Below the pieces are notes generated by a model that worked only from the letters and a program-made list of their open reading frames with translations, had not been told where the DNA came from and made no database searches. 64,000 nucleotides of DNA. Origin: an uncultured Clostridia bacterium. GTDB lineage: Bacteria > Bacillota > Clostridia > Oscillospirales > Acutalibacteraceae. The stretch is from assembly GCA_944384825.1 (NCBI GenBank), contig CALWUT010000018.1, forward strand, positions 205,772-269,771. Reading direction: 5' to 3'. The position numbers were made by a program, and so were the translations under genes. Below, in pieces: positions 18,272 to 26,784 of the stretch; positions within the stretch are counted from its first letter, which is position 1, and each line of letters opens with the position of its first letter.

Positions 18272-19423
18272 ATGTTGAACATAAACAAAACCTCCGATTA
18301 TGTTGTAATAGCATCTCTTTTTTCTAATAAAGAAATGAATATTCTTGTAGCTTATCAAGGTAAAAACACACTTGACAATTTATATATCTTAAACCAATTT
18401 CCATATCAAAAAGATAATTTGAAAAATTTTAAAATTTTATTTGACGTATTTTCTTCTCCAAATAAACCTAAAGAATTTGTAAATTTTTTCGTTGAAGAAA
18501 ATATGTATTACGCGGTATTTAAATACCTCGAAATTGAAAATATAAAACAAAAATACCGAAAAGAATTTAGTGCCGTTCCTTTTGACGAAAGATGTACTAT
18601 TCTTGAAGATATACTGATACGTATCGATAAAATTTACAGTCTTCCCACTCCTATAGTAGGATGCCTAACTGAACCTCAAAATATTAAAATCAGTCAAGAA
18701 AAAGAAATGTATTTCCACGGCAACTTGCAAAATCTAGACGTCTACAACAACGAAACCGGTAAAGAATTAATTTTAAAAAATCTGCGTGAAATAATTTTTA
18801 CCCTACTTGAACCGGAAGCTCAGGCAGGATTTAATAAAACTCTTCACATAGTCTTAGATAAATGTGAAAGAGGAGTTTATGAGTCTATCCCGGAAATGAT
18901 AGTAGAGCTAAAAAAAGCCGAAAAATTATCAAAAACAAGTTCTTGGTTTTCATATTTTAAATATCAACTCAGTTTACGTAAAAATCTTATAGCTAAATTA
19001 TCAAAAATTTCTCTGTCTGCTCTAGTTATCGCAGGACTCTTTTACCTCGCTTACTCTAAACTTACCGAAGGTCAACAGTCAGGAAGCGCTCCCGTAGTTG
19101 TATCCATAGGCGATGTAACTTATAATGGTAATGCTGAAGATGAATCAGATAAAACTGTATCACCGGAAAACGTAGACAATCAAACTGGTGAAACTTCAGA
19201 AACTGACATAACTTTAAGCGAAGGACTGGATATGGAATACGAAGATTATATAGTTCAATACGGAGATACTGTATCTTCAATAAGTACAAACTATTATAAA
19301 GAAAGTAAGTATATAACTGCCGTAGCAACCTTCAATGGAATAGACGTAAATGAAAAGCTTACTCCCGGAACTATTTTAAAGCTTCCAAACCGTACTGCAA
19401 TCGCTTTATATATTTCTAGATAA
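18272..19423 (+). CDS. Membrane protein with C-terminal LysM domain
   Basis: A protein of 383 residues. The ATG at 18272 with GGGG seven bases upstream is preferred over the GTG at 18260. A large N-terminal part (about 1-245), with no confident family, is predicted cytoplasmic. One membrane segment follows at about 250-268, then an acidic linker and a LysM motif (VQYGDTVSSISTNYY...LTPGTILKLPN) at about 325-375. LysM binds peptidoglycan or spore glycans, so the protein probably links a cytoplasmic function to the wall. The downstream LCP gene has its own promoter. Confidence 0.75.
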   Translation: MLNINKTSDYVVIASLFSNKEMNILVAYQGKNTLDNLYILNQFPYQKDNLKNFKILFDVFSSPNKPKEFVNFFVEENMYYAVFKYLEIENIKQKYRKEFSAVPFDERCTILEDILIRIDKIYSLPTPIVGCLTEPQNIKISQEKEMYFHGNLQNLDVYNNETGKELILKNLREIIFTLLEPEAQAGFNKTLHIVLDKCERGVYESIPEMIVELKKAEKLSKTSSWFSYFKYQLSLRKNLIAKLSKISLSALVIAGLFYLAYSKLTEGQQSGSAPVVVSIGDVTYNGNAEDESDKTVSPENVDNQTGETSETDITLSEGLDMEYEDYIVQYGDTVSSISTNYYKESKYITAVATFNGIDVNEKLTPGTILKLPNRTAIALYISR

Positions 19424-19459
19424 CCATAATTTAAAATCCCAAATTTTTCACATGAATTT

Positions 19460-19490
19460 TTGACAAAGCTTTTCTTATACTTGTTATATA
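19460..19490 (+). promoter_or_regulatory. Candidate promoter of the LCP gene
   Basis: TTGACA (19460-19465) is followed by TATATA (19485-19490) with TGT just before it, an extended -10. The spacer is 19 bases, longer than ideal. Confidence 0.4.
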
Positions 19491-19591
19491 ATTAAATTTA
19501 ATGCTATAATCACTTTCTATTTAACGGGAATCAAAATTTAAACAATAAAAAACAATTTACTTAATAAAAGAACAAACTTTTGGGGGATTAG

Positions 19592-20680
19592 ATGAAAAAT
19601 AAATCAGATAATAGTGATTCACATATATCCTCAGAATCACATACGTTGAATTTTGAAGCTAACAGTAAAAAAGGATACGTAGACATATATTCTTCAGAAA
19701 GAAAAAAAGAAAAAAGAAAAAAATTACTTCCTCTAGGACAACTTTTATCTCTTATCTTCTTCTTAATCGTCGGAGCTGCAGGAATAGGCATGATTCATGC
19801 ATATAATACCCTTCACTCCGTTAACTACGATAATACTTACTATGAAGAAGGTTTTACACCTGCGGAAGAAGTCGCGAAAAAAGATGGGCTTTTAAATGAT
19901 AATATGGTTCTTAATATTCTTTTAATCGGAAGTGATTCAATGTCTACCGGAGATCACGGCCGAAGCGATTCTTTGCTTATATTATCTTTAAATATAAGAA
20001 GTAAAAAAATAAAAATAACTTCCCTTATGAGAGATACTTGGGTAACTATTCCAGGACATGGAAAAGATCGTCTGAATGCTTCCTATGCCTACGGAGGCCC
20101 TAAACTTACTATTGATACAATCCAAAAAAATTTTGGCATACTTATTGACAGGTATGCATGTGTAGATTTTGAAGGCTTCTCGAAAATAATAGACTCTCTC
20201 GGCGGAATAGATATTGAACTCTCAGAAAAAGAATCTTTATATATCAACAAGTACTCAGGTGATAAAAATATTTTGAAGGGATCCGGAATTAAGCATTTAA
20301 CAGGTCTGCAGGCTTTGCACCATTCCAGAAACAGAAATAGTAAAGGTTCCGATTATGATCGTACTTCAAGGCAAAGAGATGTAATAAAAGCCGTTATAGA
20401 AGCACTTAAAAAATCAAACGTAGCACAAATTACCGAAATGGTTACCACTCTTGCTCCTCTTGTTACTACTAACTTTAAAGCTTCAGAAATCAGCAGACTT
20501 GTTACCAACTGCATGGTATATCTTAGTTACTCCTTAGAGGAATTTCGTGTACCTACTGATGACAACGTCAAAGATGCAACATATAGTCAAAAAATGGTAC
20601 TAGTAATAAATGATACCTCTAAAGTTAAAGCAGATCTCAAAAAATTCATCTACGAAGGAACAGAAATAAGTGCTAATTAA
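19592..20680 (+). CDS. LytR-CpsA-Psr (LCP) family wall-polymer ligase
   Basis: LCP enzymes transfer lipid-linked anionic polymers or capsule to peptidoglycan outside the membrane. The 362-residue protein has a basic cytoplasmic N-terminus, one membrane segment (about 50-70), and the LCP core: ILLIGSDS, HGRSDSLLILSLN, SLMRDTWV, LNASYAYGGPKL, and ALHHSRNRNSKGSDYDRTSRQR with the polyprenyl-phosphate-binding Arg residues. A clear terminator follows. The polymer could be that made by the polysaccharide locus at 30852-34349; this is inference. Confidence 0.9.
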   Translation: MKNKSDNSDSHISSESHTLNFEANSKKGYVDIYSSERKKEKRKKLLPLGQLLSLIFFLIVGAAGIGMIHAYNTLHSVNYDNTYYEEGFTPAEEVAKKDGLLNDNMVLNILLIGSDSMSTGDHGRSDSLLILSLNIRSKKIKITSLMRDTWVTIPGHGKDRLNASYAYGGPKLTIDTIQKNFGILIDRYACVDFEGFSKIIDSLGGIDIELSEKESLYINKYSGDKNILKGSGIKHLTGLQALHHSRNRNSKGSDYDRTSRQRDVIKAVIEALKKSNVAQITEMVTTLAPLVTTNFKASEISRLVTNCMVYLSYSLEEFRVPTDDNVKDATYSQKMVLVINDTSKVKADLKKFIYEGTEISAN

Positions 20681-20695
20681 TAACTTTATTCATAA

Positions 20696-20727
20696 AAAAG
20701 AGTACTTTATTAATAAAGCACTCTTTT
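20696..20727 (+). terminator. Terminator after the LCP gene
   Basis: A long stem (20696-20709 with 20714-20727, one mismatch) closes a four-base loop and ends in TTTT. It lies 15 bases after the stop codon. Confidence 0.75.
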
Positions 20728-20867
20728 AAAATTATTTAAATTTAAAATTCCTGCTTCGCTAAAAACAAAGCAGAAATTAATAACTTACGCTTGCTTATAA
20801 TATAGCAAAAATCGATTACTTCTTAATTTTTATAGTTGTTAAAATTATAAGCCGAATTAAATTATAA

Positions 20868-21121
20868 TTATCTATTATCCATAAAATCAATTCGTCTTAC
20901 TACATCATCACCATACCTATGCACAAATTCTCTCCAAAGCATTCCCTCACAACGTAATGTCAACGGGTTATTATTCCTGCTCGCATCTCGTTATACATAT
21001 CCATATTCATAATAAAACTATTATTATATACTATACGAGAACCTGCATTTAAATCAGTACCAACAGGTATAAATACTTGCTTATTTTCATTTGGCATTAT
21101 AACATTAGCGTCTCTTGCCAT
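20868..21121 (-). pseudogene. Small conserved-looking gene with apparent frameshift
   Basis: An ATG at 21121 with an AGGAGA site opens a 53-residue frame (MARDANVIMPNENKQ...MRAGIITR) ending at TGA 20960. A second frame that overlaps its end continues with coding-like content (RDASRNNNPLTLRCEGMLW and REFVHRYGDDVVRRIDFMD) to TAA 20868. Joining them near 20985 gives about 84 residues. I do not recognise the family. It could instead be one complete 53-residue gene followed by chance coding-like sequence. Confidence 0.4.
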
Positions 21122-21270
21122 CGTAACATCTCTCCTTTTTTATTTTATTATGTCATAAAATATTTTATGACATTTTTAATTACAACACTTTTCATTTAAT
21201 TAAGTCAATAGTTTTTTTATTTTTGTAAACTTTGCCTATAAAATAAACTTTGAATTTTTTTAAAGCTTAA

Positions 21271-21286
21271 TGCCTATATATAGGCA
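21271..21286 (-). terminator. Short palindrome downstream of LRR gene
   Basis: A perfect 16-base palindrome (six paired bases each side of a TATA loop) lies about 40 bases beyond the end of the LRR gene on the minus strand, with AT-rich sequence after it. It is a weak terminator candidate. Confidence 0.4.
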
Positions 21287-21326
21287 CTACAATATTATTT
21301 ATCAAATTTTACCTTTCACTTCTATT

Positions 21327-22349
21327 TTAAGCTAAGTAAAGCTGTGCCGAATGTTTCTTTACATACTCATCAGCACTTGAACCCTTTTCGGCGGTTATCA
21401 TTATTTTTTGATCGCAAAGAGCAAATATATCATGACCAATTTTAATTTCTTTTGGAATAAATATTACCTTGTTAAGGGAGGTACATTCAAGAAATGCAGA
21501 ACTTCCTATGCTCGTCACTTTATTCCCTACAGTAAATTCAGTTAAAGATTTACATTCAGCAAACGCACAAGATCCAATTTCATTTATTCCTGAATCGATC
21601 TTTACCTCTTTAAGATTTTCACATCCGTAAAACGCAGAATCACTTATCATTACAGGAAAAAAGCCGGACATGCTAATTGACTCTATTTTCTTACAATCAA
21701 AAAATGCATATTCACCTATTACCTTTGTACTATCAATTAAATGTACATCTTTAACCCTTCCAGCAGGACATAGCTTTAATGTATGATAATTCGAACTGTA
21801 TAAAAGTCCTTTGTAACTGCTATAGACTTCATTATCTTTGCTTACATCTATATAATTCAAAGAGTCACATTTCCAAAAGGCAAATTCTCCTATGGATTTT
21901 AAATGCTCTCCTAAGTACACCTTTTTACAGTTAATACAGTTTCCAAACGCCAATCTTCCAATGCTTTCCAAGCTTTCAGGCAAAACTATATCTTTAAGAG
22001 AACTGCAGCCATAAAAAGCACATTCATCAATTAATTCCAATCCTTCCGGAAAAACTATCTTTTCTATCTTATCATTATTCATGAATGCACCAAAAGAAAT
22101 TTTCTTGATTCCCTCGGGAACCACTACTTCTTTATCATTTCCGTAATATCTTATAAGTACTCCTTTATCATCAAATTTAAAAGGATTAGATTTAACATCT
22201 TCTGTTTTATTCTCTATTATCTCACTAGTTAAATTGCTTTTAATATTCGAAGCTTTTATCACTTGAAGCCCATGTGCAGAGGTTATGCTAAGTATCAACG
22301 ACATAATTATAGCTATCTTTTTAGACTCTGTTAACTTAACTGCCACCAT
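21327..22349 (-). CDS. Secreted BspA-type leucine-rich-repeat protein
   Basis: A 340-residue protein with an N-terminal signal peptide (Lys-rich start, then IAIIMSLILSITSAHG). About eight BspA-type (LRR_5) repeats of the form IGxxAFxxCxxLxxIxLPxxL fill residues 75-320. No wall anchor (LPxTG) or repeat-associated binding domain is seen, so it is probably released or loosely bound. Such proteins in gut and oral bacteria bind host matrix or other cells. Several single-Cys repeats are standard for the family. No partner gene is adjacent. Confidence 0.85.
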   Translation of the reverse strand: MVAVKLTESKKIAIIMSLILSITSAHGLQVIKASNIKSNLTSEIIENKTEDVKSNPFKFDDKGVLIRYYGNDKEVVVPEGIKKISFGAFMNNDKIEKIVFPEGLELIDECAFYGCSSLKDIVLPESLESIGRLAFGNCINCKKVYLGEHLKSIGEFAFWKCDSLNYIDVSKDNEVYSSYKGLLYSSNYHTLKLCPAGRVKDVHLIDSTKVIGEYAFFDCKKIESISMSGFFPVMISDSAFYGCENLKEVKIDSGINEIGSCAFAECKSLTEFTVGNKVTSIGSSAFLECTSLNKVIFIPKEIKIGHDIFALCDQKIMITAEKGSSADEYVKKHSAQLYLA

Positions 22350-22435
22350 CTAATTACCCCCAATTATTATTAAAATTCAATCACTAGACTACTTTAGGAT
22401 GTTACCACAACAAAGAAGTAAAAGTCAATGCTATT

Positions 22436-24133
22436 TTAGCTATTTCTTTTAAATCCATCCTTAAGACCAACACTTTTGTTAAAAGTTAATATACCACCAC
22501 CATTTTGAAAAATTTTCGTATCAGGACAAAAATATCCTATTCTCATGAACTGATAAGAATCTCCTATTTTTGCTTCTCTTAAACTTTCTTCAACTTTACA
22601 ATTATTTAACTCTTTAAGTGAATTTGAATTCACATGTTTTACAAAATCTTCTTTTGAATCCGGATCTTCAACCATAAATAAATTTTCATAAAGATTTACA
22701 GAAGCATCCAATGCTGATTTTACATCTACCCATTGAATCGTCCCTTTCACTTTTCTTCCATCTGGTACATTGCCGCCTCTAGAGTCAGGATCGTACTCAC
22801 CATATACTTCAGTTACTTTACCGCTTTCATCTTTTTTAAATCCCGTACATTTTACAACATATGCAGATTTAAGTCTTACTTCATTTCCAGGAAAAAATCT
22901 AAAGTAACCCTTAACTGGTTCTTCCATAAAATCTTCTGATTCTATATATACTTCCCTGGAAAAACTTACTTTTCTCTTGCCCGCTTCTTCATCATTAGGA
23001 TTGTTCTCGACTTCAAAGAATTCTTTTTTATCCTCCGGGTAATTGGTAATGATAAGTTTAATAGGATTCAAAACAGCCATCACCCTTTTAGCCCTCAGAT
23101 TAAGATCTTCTCTGAGACAGTGCTCCAAAAAGCTATACTCTACAGTACTTATCACTTTTGAAACACCAATTCTATCACAAAAATTACGTATGGCTCGCGG
23201 TGTATATCCTCTTCGTCTAAGTCCACTTAAAGTAGGAAGTCTCGGGTCGTCCCAACCATCCACATATCCCTCTTCTACCAGGCTACGTAATTTTCGTTTA
23301 CTCATAACTGTATAGCTTATATTAAGTCTTGCAAATTCAAGTTGTCTTGGTTTGCTTTCGATGTCCATATTATCAACTACCCACTCATATAGCGGACGAT
23401 GATCCTCAAATTCAAGCGAACAAAGAGAGTGAGTAATTCCTTCAAGAGCATCCTCAATAGGATGAGCATAATCATACATAGGATATATACACCAATTAGT
23501 TCCCGTCCTATGATGAACGGAATGATTTATACGATAAAGAACCGGGTCTCGCATATTAAAATTTCCGGAATTTAAATCAATCTTAGCTCTAAGAGTCATT
23601 CTGCCGTCAGGGAATTCTCCGTTCTTCATTCTCATAAATAATTCTTTACTCTCTGCAACAGGTCTATCTCTATACGGACTTACTGCCGGATGAGAAGCAT
23701 CGCCTCTATTTAATTTTACTTCCTCCGGAGTAAGTTCACATACGTAAGCTAGCCCTTTATCTATTAATTTACATGCATTTTCAAACATACGATCGAAATA
23801 ATCCGATGCATAATAAAATCTATCTTCCCAGTCAAATCCCAACCATCTGACGTCTTCCTTTATAGAATCTACATACTCCACATCTTCTTTGGAAGGATTT
23901 GTATCATCCATTCTTAAATTACATATACCTTTAAATGCGTTTGCAATTCCAAAATCAATACAAATAGCTTTAGCATGTCCAATGTGCAAATAACCATTAG
24001 GTTCAGGCGGAAACCTTGTGTGTACATTTTTACCTTCAAATCTTCCTCCGATTGAAATGTCTTTTTTTACAGTTTCCAAAATAAAATTTCCTAAATCTTT
24101 CTCAGATGTAAATTTATTCAAATTGTCTGTCAC
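22436..24133 (-). CDS. glnS: Glutaminyl-tRNA synthetase
   Basis: GlnS charges tRNA-Gln directly. The 565-residue class I synthetase has PPEPNGYLHIGHAK (HIGH motif) near residue 41 and a KMSKS-type VMSKRKL, then the two C-terminal beta-barrel domains. The start is GTG with AAAGGAG upstream. It follows gltX with a 26-base gap, so both belong to one operon. Many Firmicutes lack GlnS and use GatCAB; its presence here is consistent with several clostridial gut lineages. Confidence 0.95.
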   Translation of the reverse strand: MTDNLNKFTSEKDLGNFILETVKKDISIGGRFEGKNVHTRFPPEPNGYLHIGHAKAICIDFGIANAFKGICNLRMDDTNPSKEDVEYVDSIKEDVRWLGFDWEDRFYYASDYFDRMFENACKLIDKGLAYVCELTPEEVKLNRGDASHPAVSPYRDRPVAESKELFMRMKNGEFPDGRMTLRAKIDLNSGNFNMRDPVLYRINHSVHHRTGTNWCIYPMYDYAHPIEDALEGITHSLCSLEFEDHRPLYEWVVDNMDIESKPRQLEFARLNISYTVMSKRKLRSLVEEGYVDGWDDPRLPTLSGLRRRGYTPRAIRNFCDRIGVSKVISTVEYSFLEHCLREDLNLRAKRVMAVLNPIKLIITNYPEDKKEFFEVENNPNDEEAGKRKVSFSREVYIESEDFMEEPVKGYFRFFPGNEVRLKSAYVVKCTGFKKDESGKVTEVYGEYDPDSRGGNVPDGRKVKGTIQWVDVKSALDASVNLYENLFMVEDPDSKEDFVKHVNSNSLKELNNCKVEESLREAKIGDSYQFMRIGYFCPDTKIFQNGGGILTFNKSVGLKDGFKRNS

Positions 24134-24159
24134 AGTAATTACTCCTTTCTTAAAATCAA

Positions 24160-25623
24160 TTAATAAATATTTAAATTCTTAAGCTTTTTAACAGCATTTT
24201 CTATACGCCTTAAAGACTCTTCTTTTCCTAAAATTTCTAAAATTTCTATCGCTCCCCCCGGAGTTACTAACTTACCTGAAACCGCTATCCTTACCGGCCA
24301 CATTACACTTGAATTCTTTATTCCTCTTTCATTAGCTACTTTAATTAAAAGATCATATAAATTATTGTAAGTCCATGATGCAAGCTCAGAAAGCTCATCA
24401 AGAATCTCAGAAAGTATATTGATGGAACTTTCAAGCGTACTTTTACTTTTCTTATTTTGAAACAAATTGACATCATATTCAGGAATAGATTCAAAAAAAT
24501 CTATCATCTCCGGTATTTGATCCAAATGCGATATTCTCTGACGAAGCAGCTGAGCAATTTTTCCCATATTGAACTTCTCCTCATTTACAGCTCCTGCTAT
24601 ATACGAACGGGCTAACTTTATAAATTCCGAATCCGACTTCTTACGCAAATATTCGCTATTAAACCAATCAAGTTTTTTATAATCAAAAATCGAGGGCGAT
24701 TTACTTATCCTACTTATAGAAAATTCCTTCTCTAGTTCTTCAAGAGTAAATAATTCACGATTACTTTCAGGACACCATCCTAAAAATACTATATAGTTAA
24801 CTATCGCTTCCGGTAAGTATCCTTTACGAACCAAATCTTCAAAGCTTACCGCTCCATGACGCTTTGAAAGCTTAGAAGTACTTCCGTCTTCATTTTTGCC
24901 CATAATAAGCGGTAAATGAATATAATTAGGTATTTTCCACCCAAAAGCTTCATAGAGAAGATTATATTTAGGAGTCGAAGATAAATACTCACATCCTCTT
25001 ACTACGTGTGTAATCTTCATTTCATAGTCATCTATAACGTTAGCAAAGTTATAAGTCGGATATCCATCACTTTTAATTAATATTTGATCTTCCAGTTCTT
25101 TGTTGTCAACTTCCACTTTTCCAAATACTAAATCCTCAAATGACGTCTTCCCTTCAAGTGGCATTTTTTGACGTATTACATATTTCTTACTTTCACCTAA
25201 AAGTCTATTTACTTCCTCTGACGGAATATCTCTACATCTATCTTTATGTCCAGATAAAGGTGTGGACTCTGAACCTTCATCTTCACTTTTTTCGCAAAAA
25301 CAATAGTATGCTTTTCCTCTTTTTACAAGCTCCTTGGCATAATCTAAATATCTGCCTTTGCGTTCACTTTGCCGGTAAGGGCCATATTCTCCCCCGATAT
25401 TAGGTCCCTCATCCGCTCTAATTCCAACAGCGTCCAAAGTATCATATATTACTTTTTCTGCATCTTTAACCAATCTATTCCTATCAGTATCTTCAATTCT
25501 AAGTATAAACTCTCCGCCTTGAGACTTAGCAATTAAATATTCATAAAGAGCAGTTCTAAGATTCCCTATATGCATATATCCTGTAGGACTTGGTGCAAAT
25601 CTTATTCTTACTTTAGATTTCAT
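24160..25623 (-). CDS. gltX: Glutamyl-tRNA synthetase
   Basis: GltX joins glutamate to tRNA-Glu. The 487-residue protein has PSPTGYMHIGNLRTALY (HIGH), a KLSKRHG signature and the all-helical anticodon-binding C-terminus. A Cys-containing zinc-like insert (CFCEKSEDEG, HKDRCRD) is retained. The start codon overlaps the stop of the VanY-type gene by four bases (ATGA), giving a vanY-gltX-glnS operon. Confidence 0.95.
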   Translation of the reverse strand: MKSKVRIRFAPSPTGYMHIGNLRTALYEYLIAKSQGGEFILRIEDTDRNRLVKDAEKVIYDTLDAVGIRADEGPNIGGEYGPYRQSERKGRYLDYAKELVKRGKAYYCFCEKSEDEGSESTPLSGHKDRCRDIPSEEVNRLLGESKKYVIRQKMPLEGKTSFEDLVFGKVEVDNKELEDQILIKSDGYPTYNFANVIDDYEMKITHVVRGCEYLSSTPKYNLLYEAFGWKIPNYIHLPLIMGKNEDGSTSKLSKRHGAVSFEDLVRKGYLPEAIVNYIVFLGWCPESNRELFTLEELEKEFSISRISKSPSIFDYKKLDWFNSEYLRKKSDSEFIKLARSYIAGAVNEEKFNMGKIAQLLRQRISHLDQIPEMIDFFESIPEYDVNLFQNKKSKSTLESSINILSEILDELSELASWTYNNLYDLLIKVANERGIKNSSVMWPVRIAVSGKLVTPGGAIEILEILGKEESLRRIENAVKKLKNLNIY

Positions 25624-26579
25624 GAATTTTCCTCCCGAATATTATTTATCAAATTTTCCTTTATATAGTCCTCAAGACAGAGTCCGCTCTCCCGTACAAG
25701 GGGAGCTGCTTCTTTTCCTACATACCGAAAATGCCACGGTTCGTAAATCACTCCCGTATGACTTTGCCACTTCTTTTGATACCTTTCTATAAAGCCGTAT
25801 TTATGAGCATTATTAATTAGCCATTTATATTCTTTAGTAGTATAAAAATTATCTTCTACACCATTAAAATCTATAGCAAGCCCTGTATTATGTTCGCTGG
25901 TATGAGGCCTAGCTACTATACGTGCAGCACGCTTTTCCGCTTCTTCGTTACTTATCACTTCTTTTGATTTTTCTCTTTCTATTTGTCTTTTAAAAAGACG
26001 AGTTTGCAAATCTATACTTCGATAGCCAGAGGAAATCCATAAAATAATTCCTTCTTTCTTTGCGTCGCATATCATTTGCTCCAAATCACCCGCAAGTAAC
26101 GCTCCTACTTCCTTTCCCCTGCAAACTTTTATCTTAATATTAATATCTTCGGGCAACCGATTTCCGGCATTTACGACCATAAGTTCCGGATTGCAAGAAC
26201 TATTCCAATTCTTAAAATCATAAAATCCACTTTCAGTTCCACTATCTACTATACCTTCAGAATCGGAAATAATTTTTTCTTTGTCGGATTCTCTTTCAAG
26301 TTCCTTTTTATTTAATTCTGACAGCCCGGATGTATCATCACTTTCATCAGTAGGTTTTGAATTAACCAGACTTAACCGTTCATTATTGCTTCCTAAGCTT
26401 TTTTCTTCAATATTATCAATAGTAATGTAAAAAGCAGCTAGCCCTACTATAAACAAACATACTATCCCTGAAATTGCCAACCACCATTTAATTCCTTTTT
26501 TTAAAATTTTTTTAGAAAGGTGATATAGTTCAAGTTTTTTTCTGTCTTTTGAATTGAGTCTTCTATAATTATTACTCAT
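25620..26579 (-). CDS. VanY-type D-alanyl-D-alanine carboxypeptidase (M15B)
   Basis: A 319-residue membrane-anchored peptidase that trims D-Ala from peptidoglycan stems. It has a basic N-terminus, one membrane segment (about 35-55), a Ser/Glu-rich linker and the M15 domain at about 130-305. The zinc and catalytic motifs SGYRSIDLQ, TSEHNTGLAIDF and EPWHFRYV are complete. It is coupled to gltX by a four-base overlap. The 205 bases upstream hold no gene. Confidence 0.9.
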   Translation of the reverse strand: MSNNYRRLNSKDRKKLELYHLSKKILKKGIKWWLAISGIVCLFIVGLAAFYITIDNIEEKSLGSNNERLSLVNSKPTDESDDTSGLSELNKKELERESDKEKIISDSEGIVDSGTESGFYDFKNWNSSCNPELMVVNAGNRLPEDINIKIKVCRGKEVGALLAGDLEQMICDAKKEGIILWISSGYRSIDLQTRLFKRQIEREKSKEVISNEEAEKRAARIVARPHTSEHNTGLAIDFNGVEDNFYTTKEYKWLINNAHKYGFIERYQKKWQSHTGVIYEPWHFRYVGKEAAPLVRESGLCLEDYIKENLINNIREENS

Positions 26580-26784
26580 AATTACTCAGGCAAAACCAAT
26601 ACGTAACTGATTAGCTTTCCTTTTCTCTCCTAACAATAATTTCTTTAAAATTTCATTATTTCTACGTCATTTTCTTCTTAACATTATCATCTTGCACACT
26701 CCTTCATTATCTTCACCGCAGATTAAGATATTTAAACTTAAAACTTGCCTAAATTTTAACTATACAACTTTATAAATATATGTA

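Noticed and set aside
18124-18327. 67-codon plus-strand frame upstream of the LysM gene
   Set aside because: It covers the promoter and ribosome site of the LysM gene and overlaps its start in another frame; composition is that of AT-rich non-coding DNA.
22436-26579. Possible T-box or other leader upstream of the vanY-gltX-glnS operon
   Set aside because: The 205 bases upstream of the VanY-type gene contain no recognisable T-box sequence or specifier stem.
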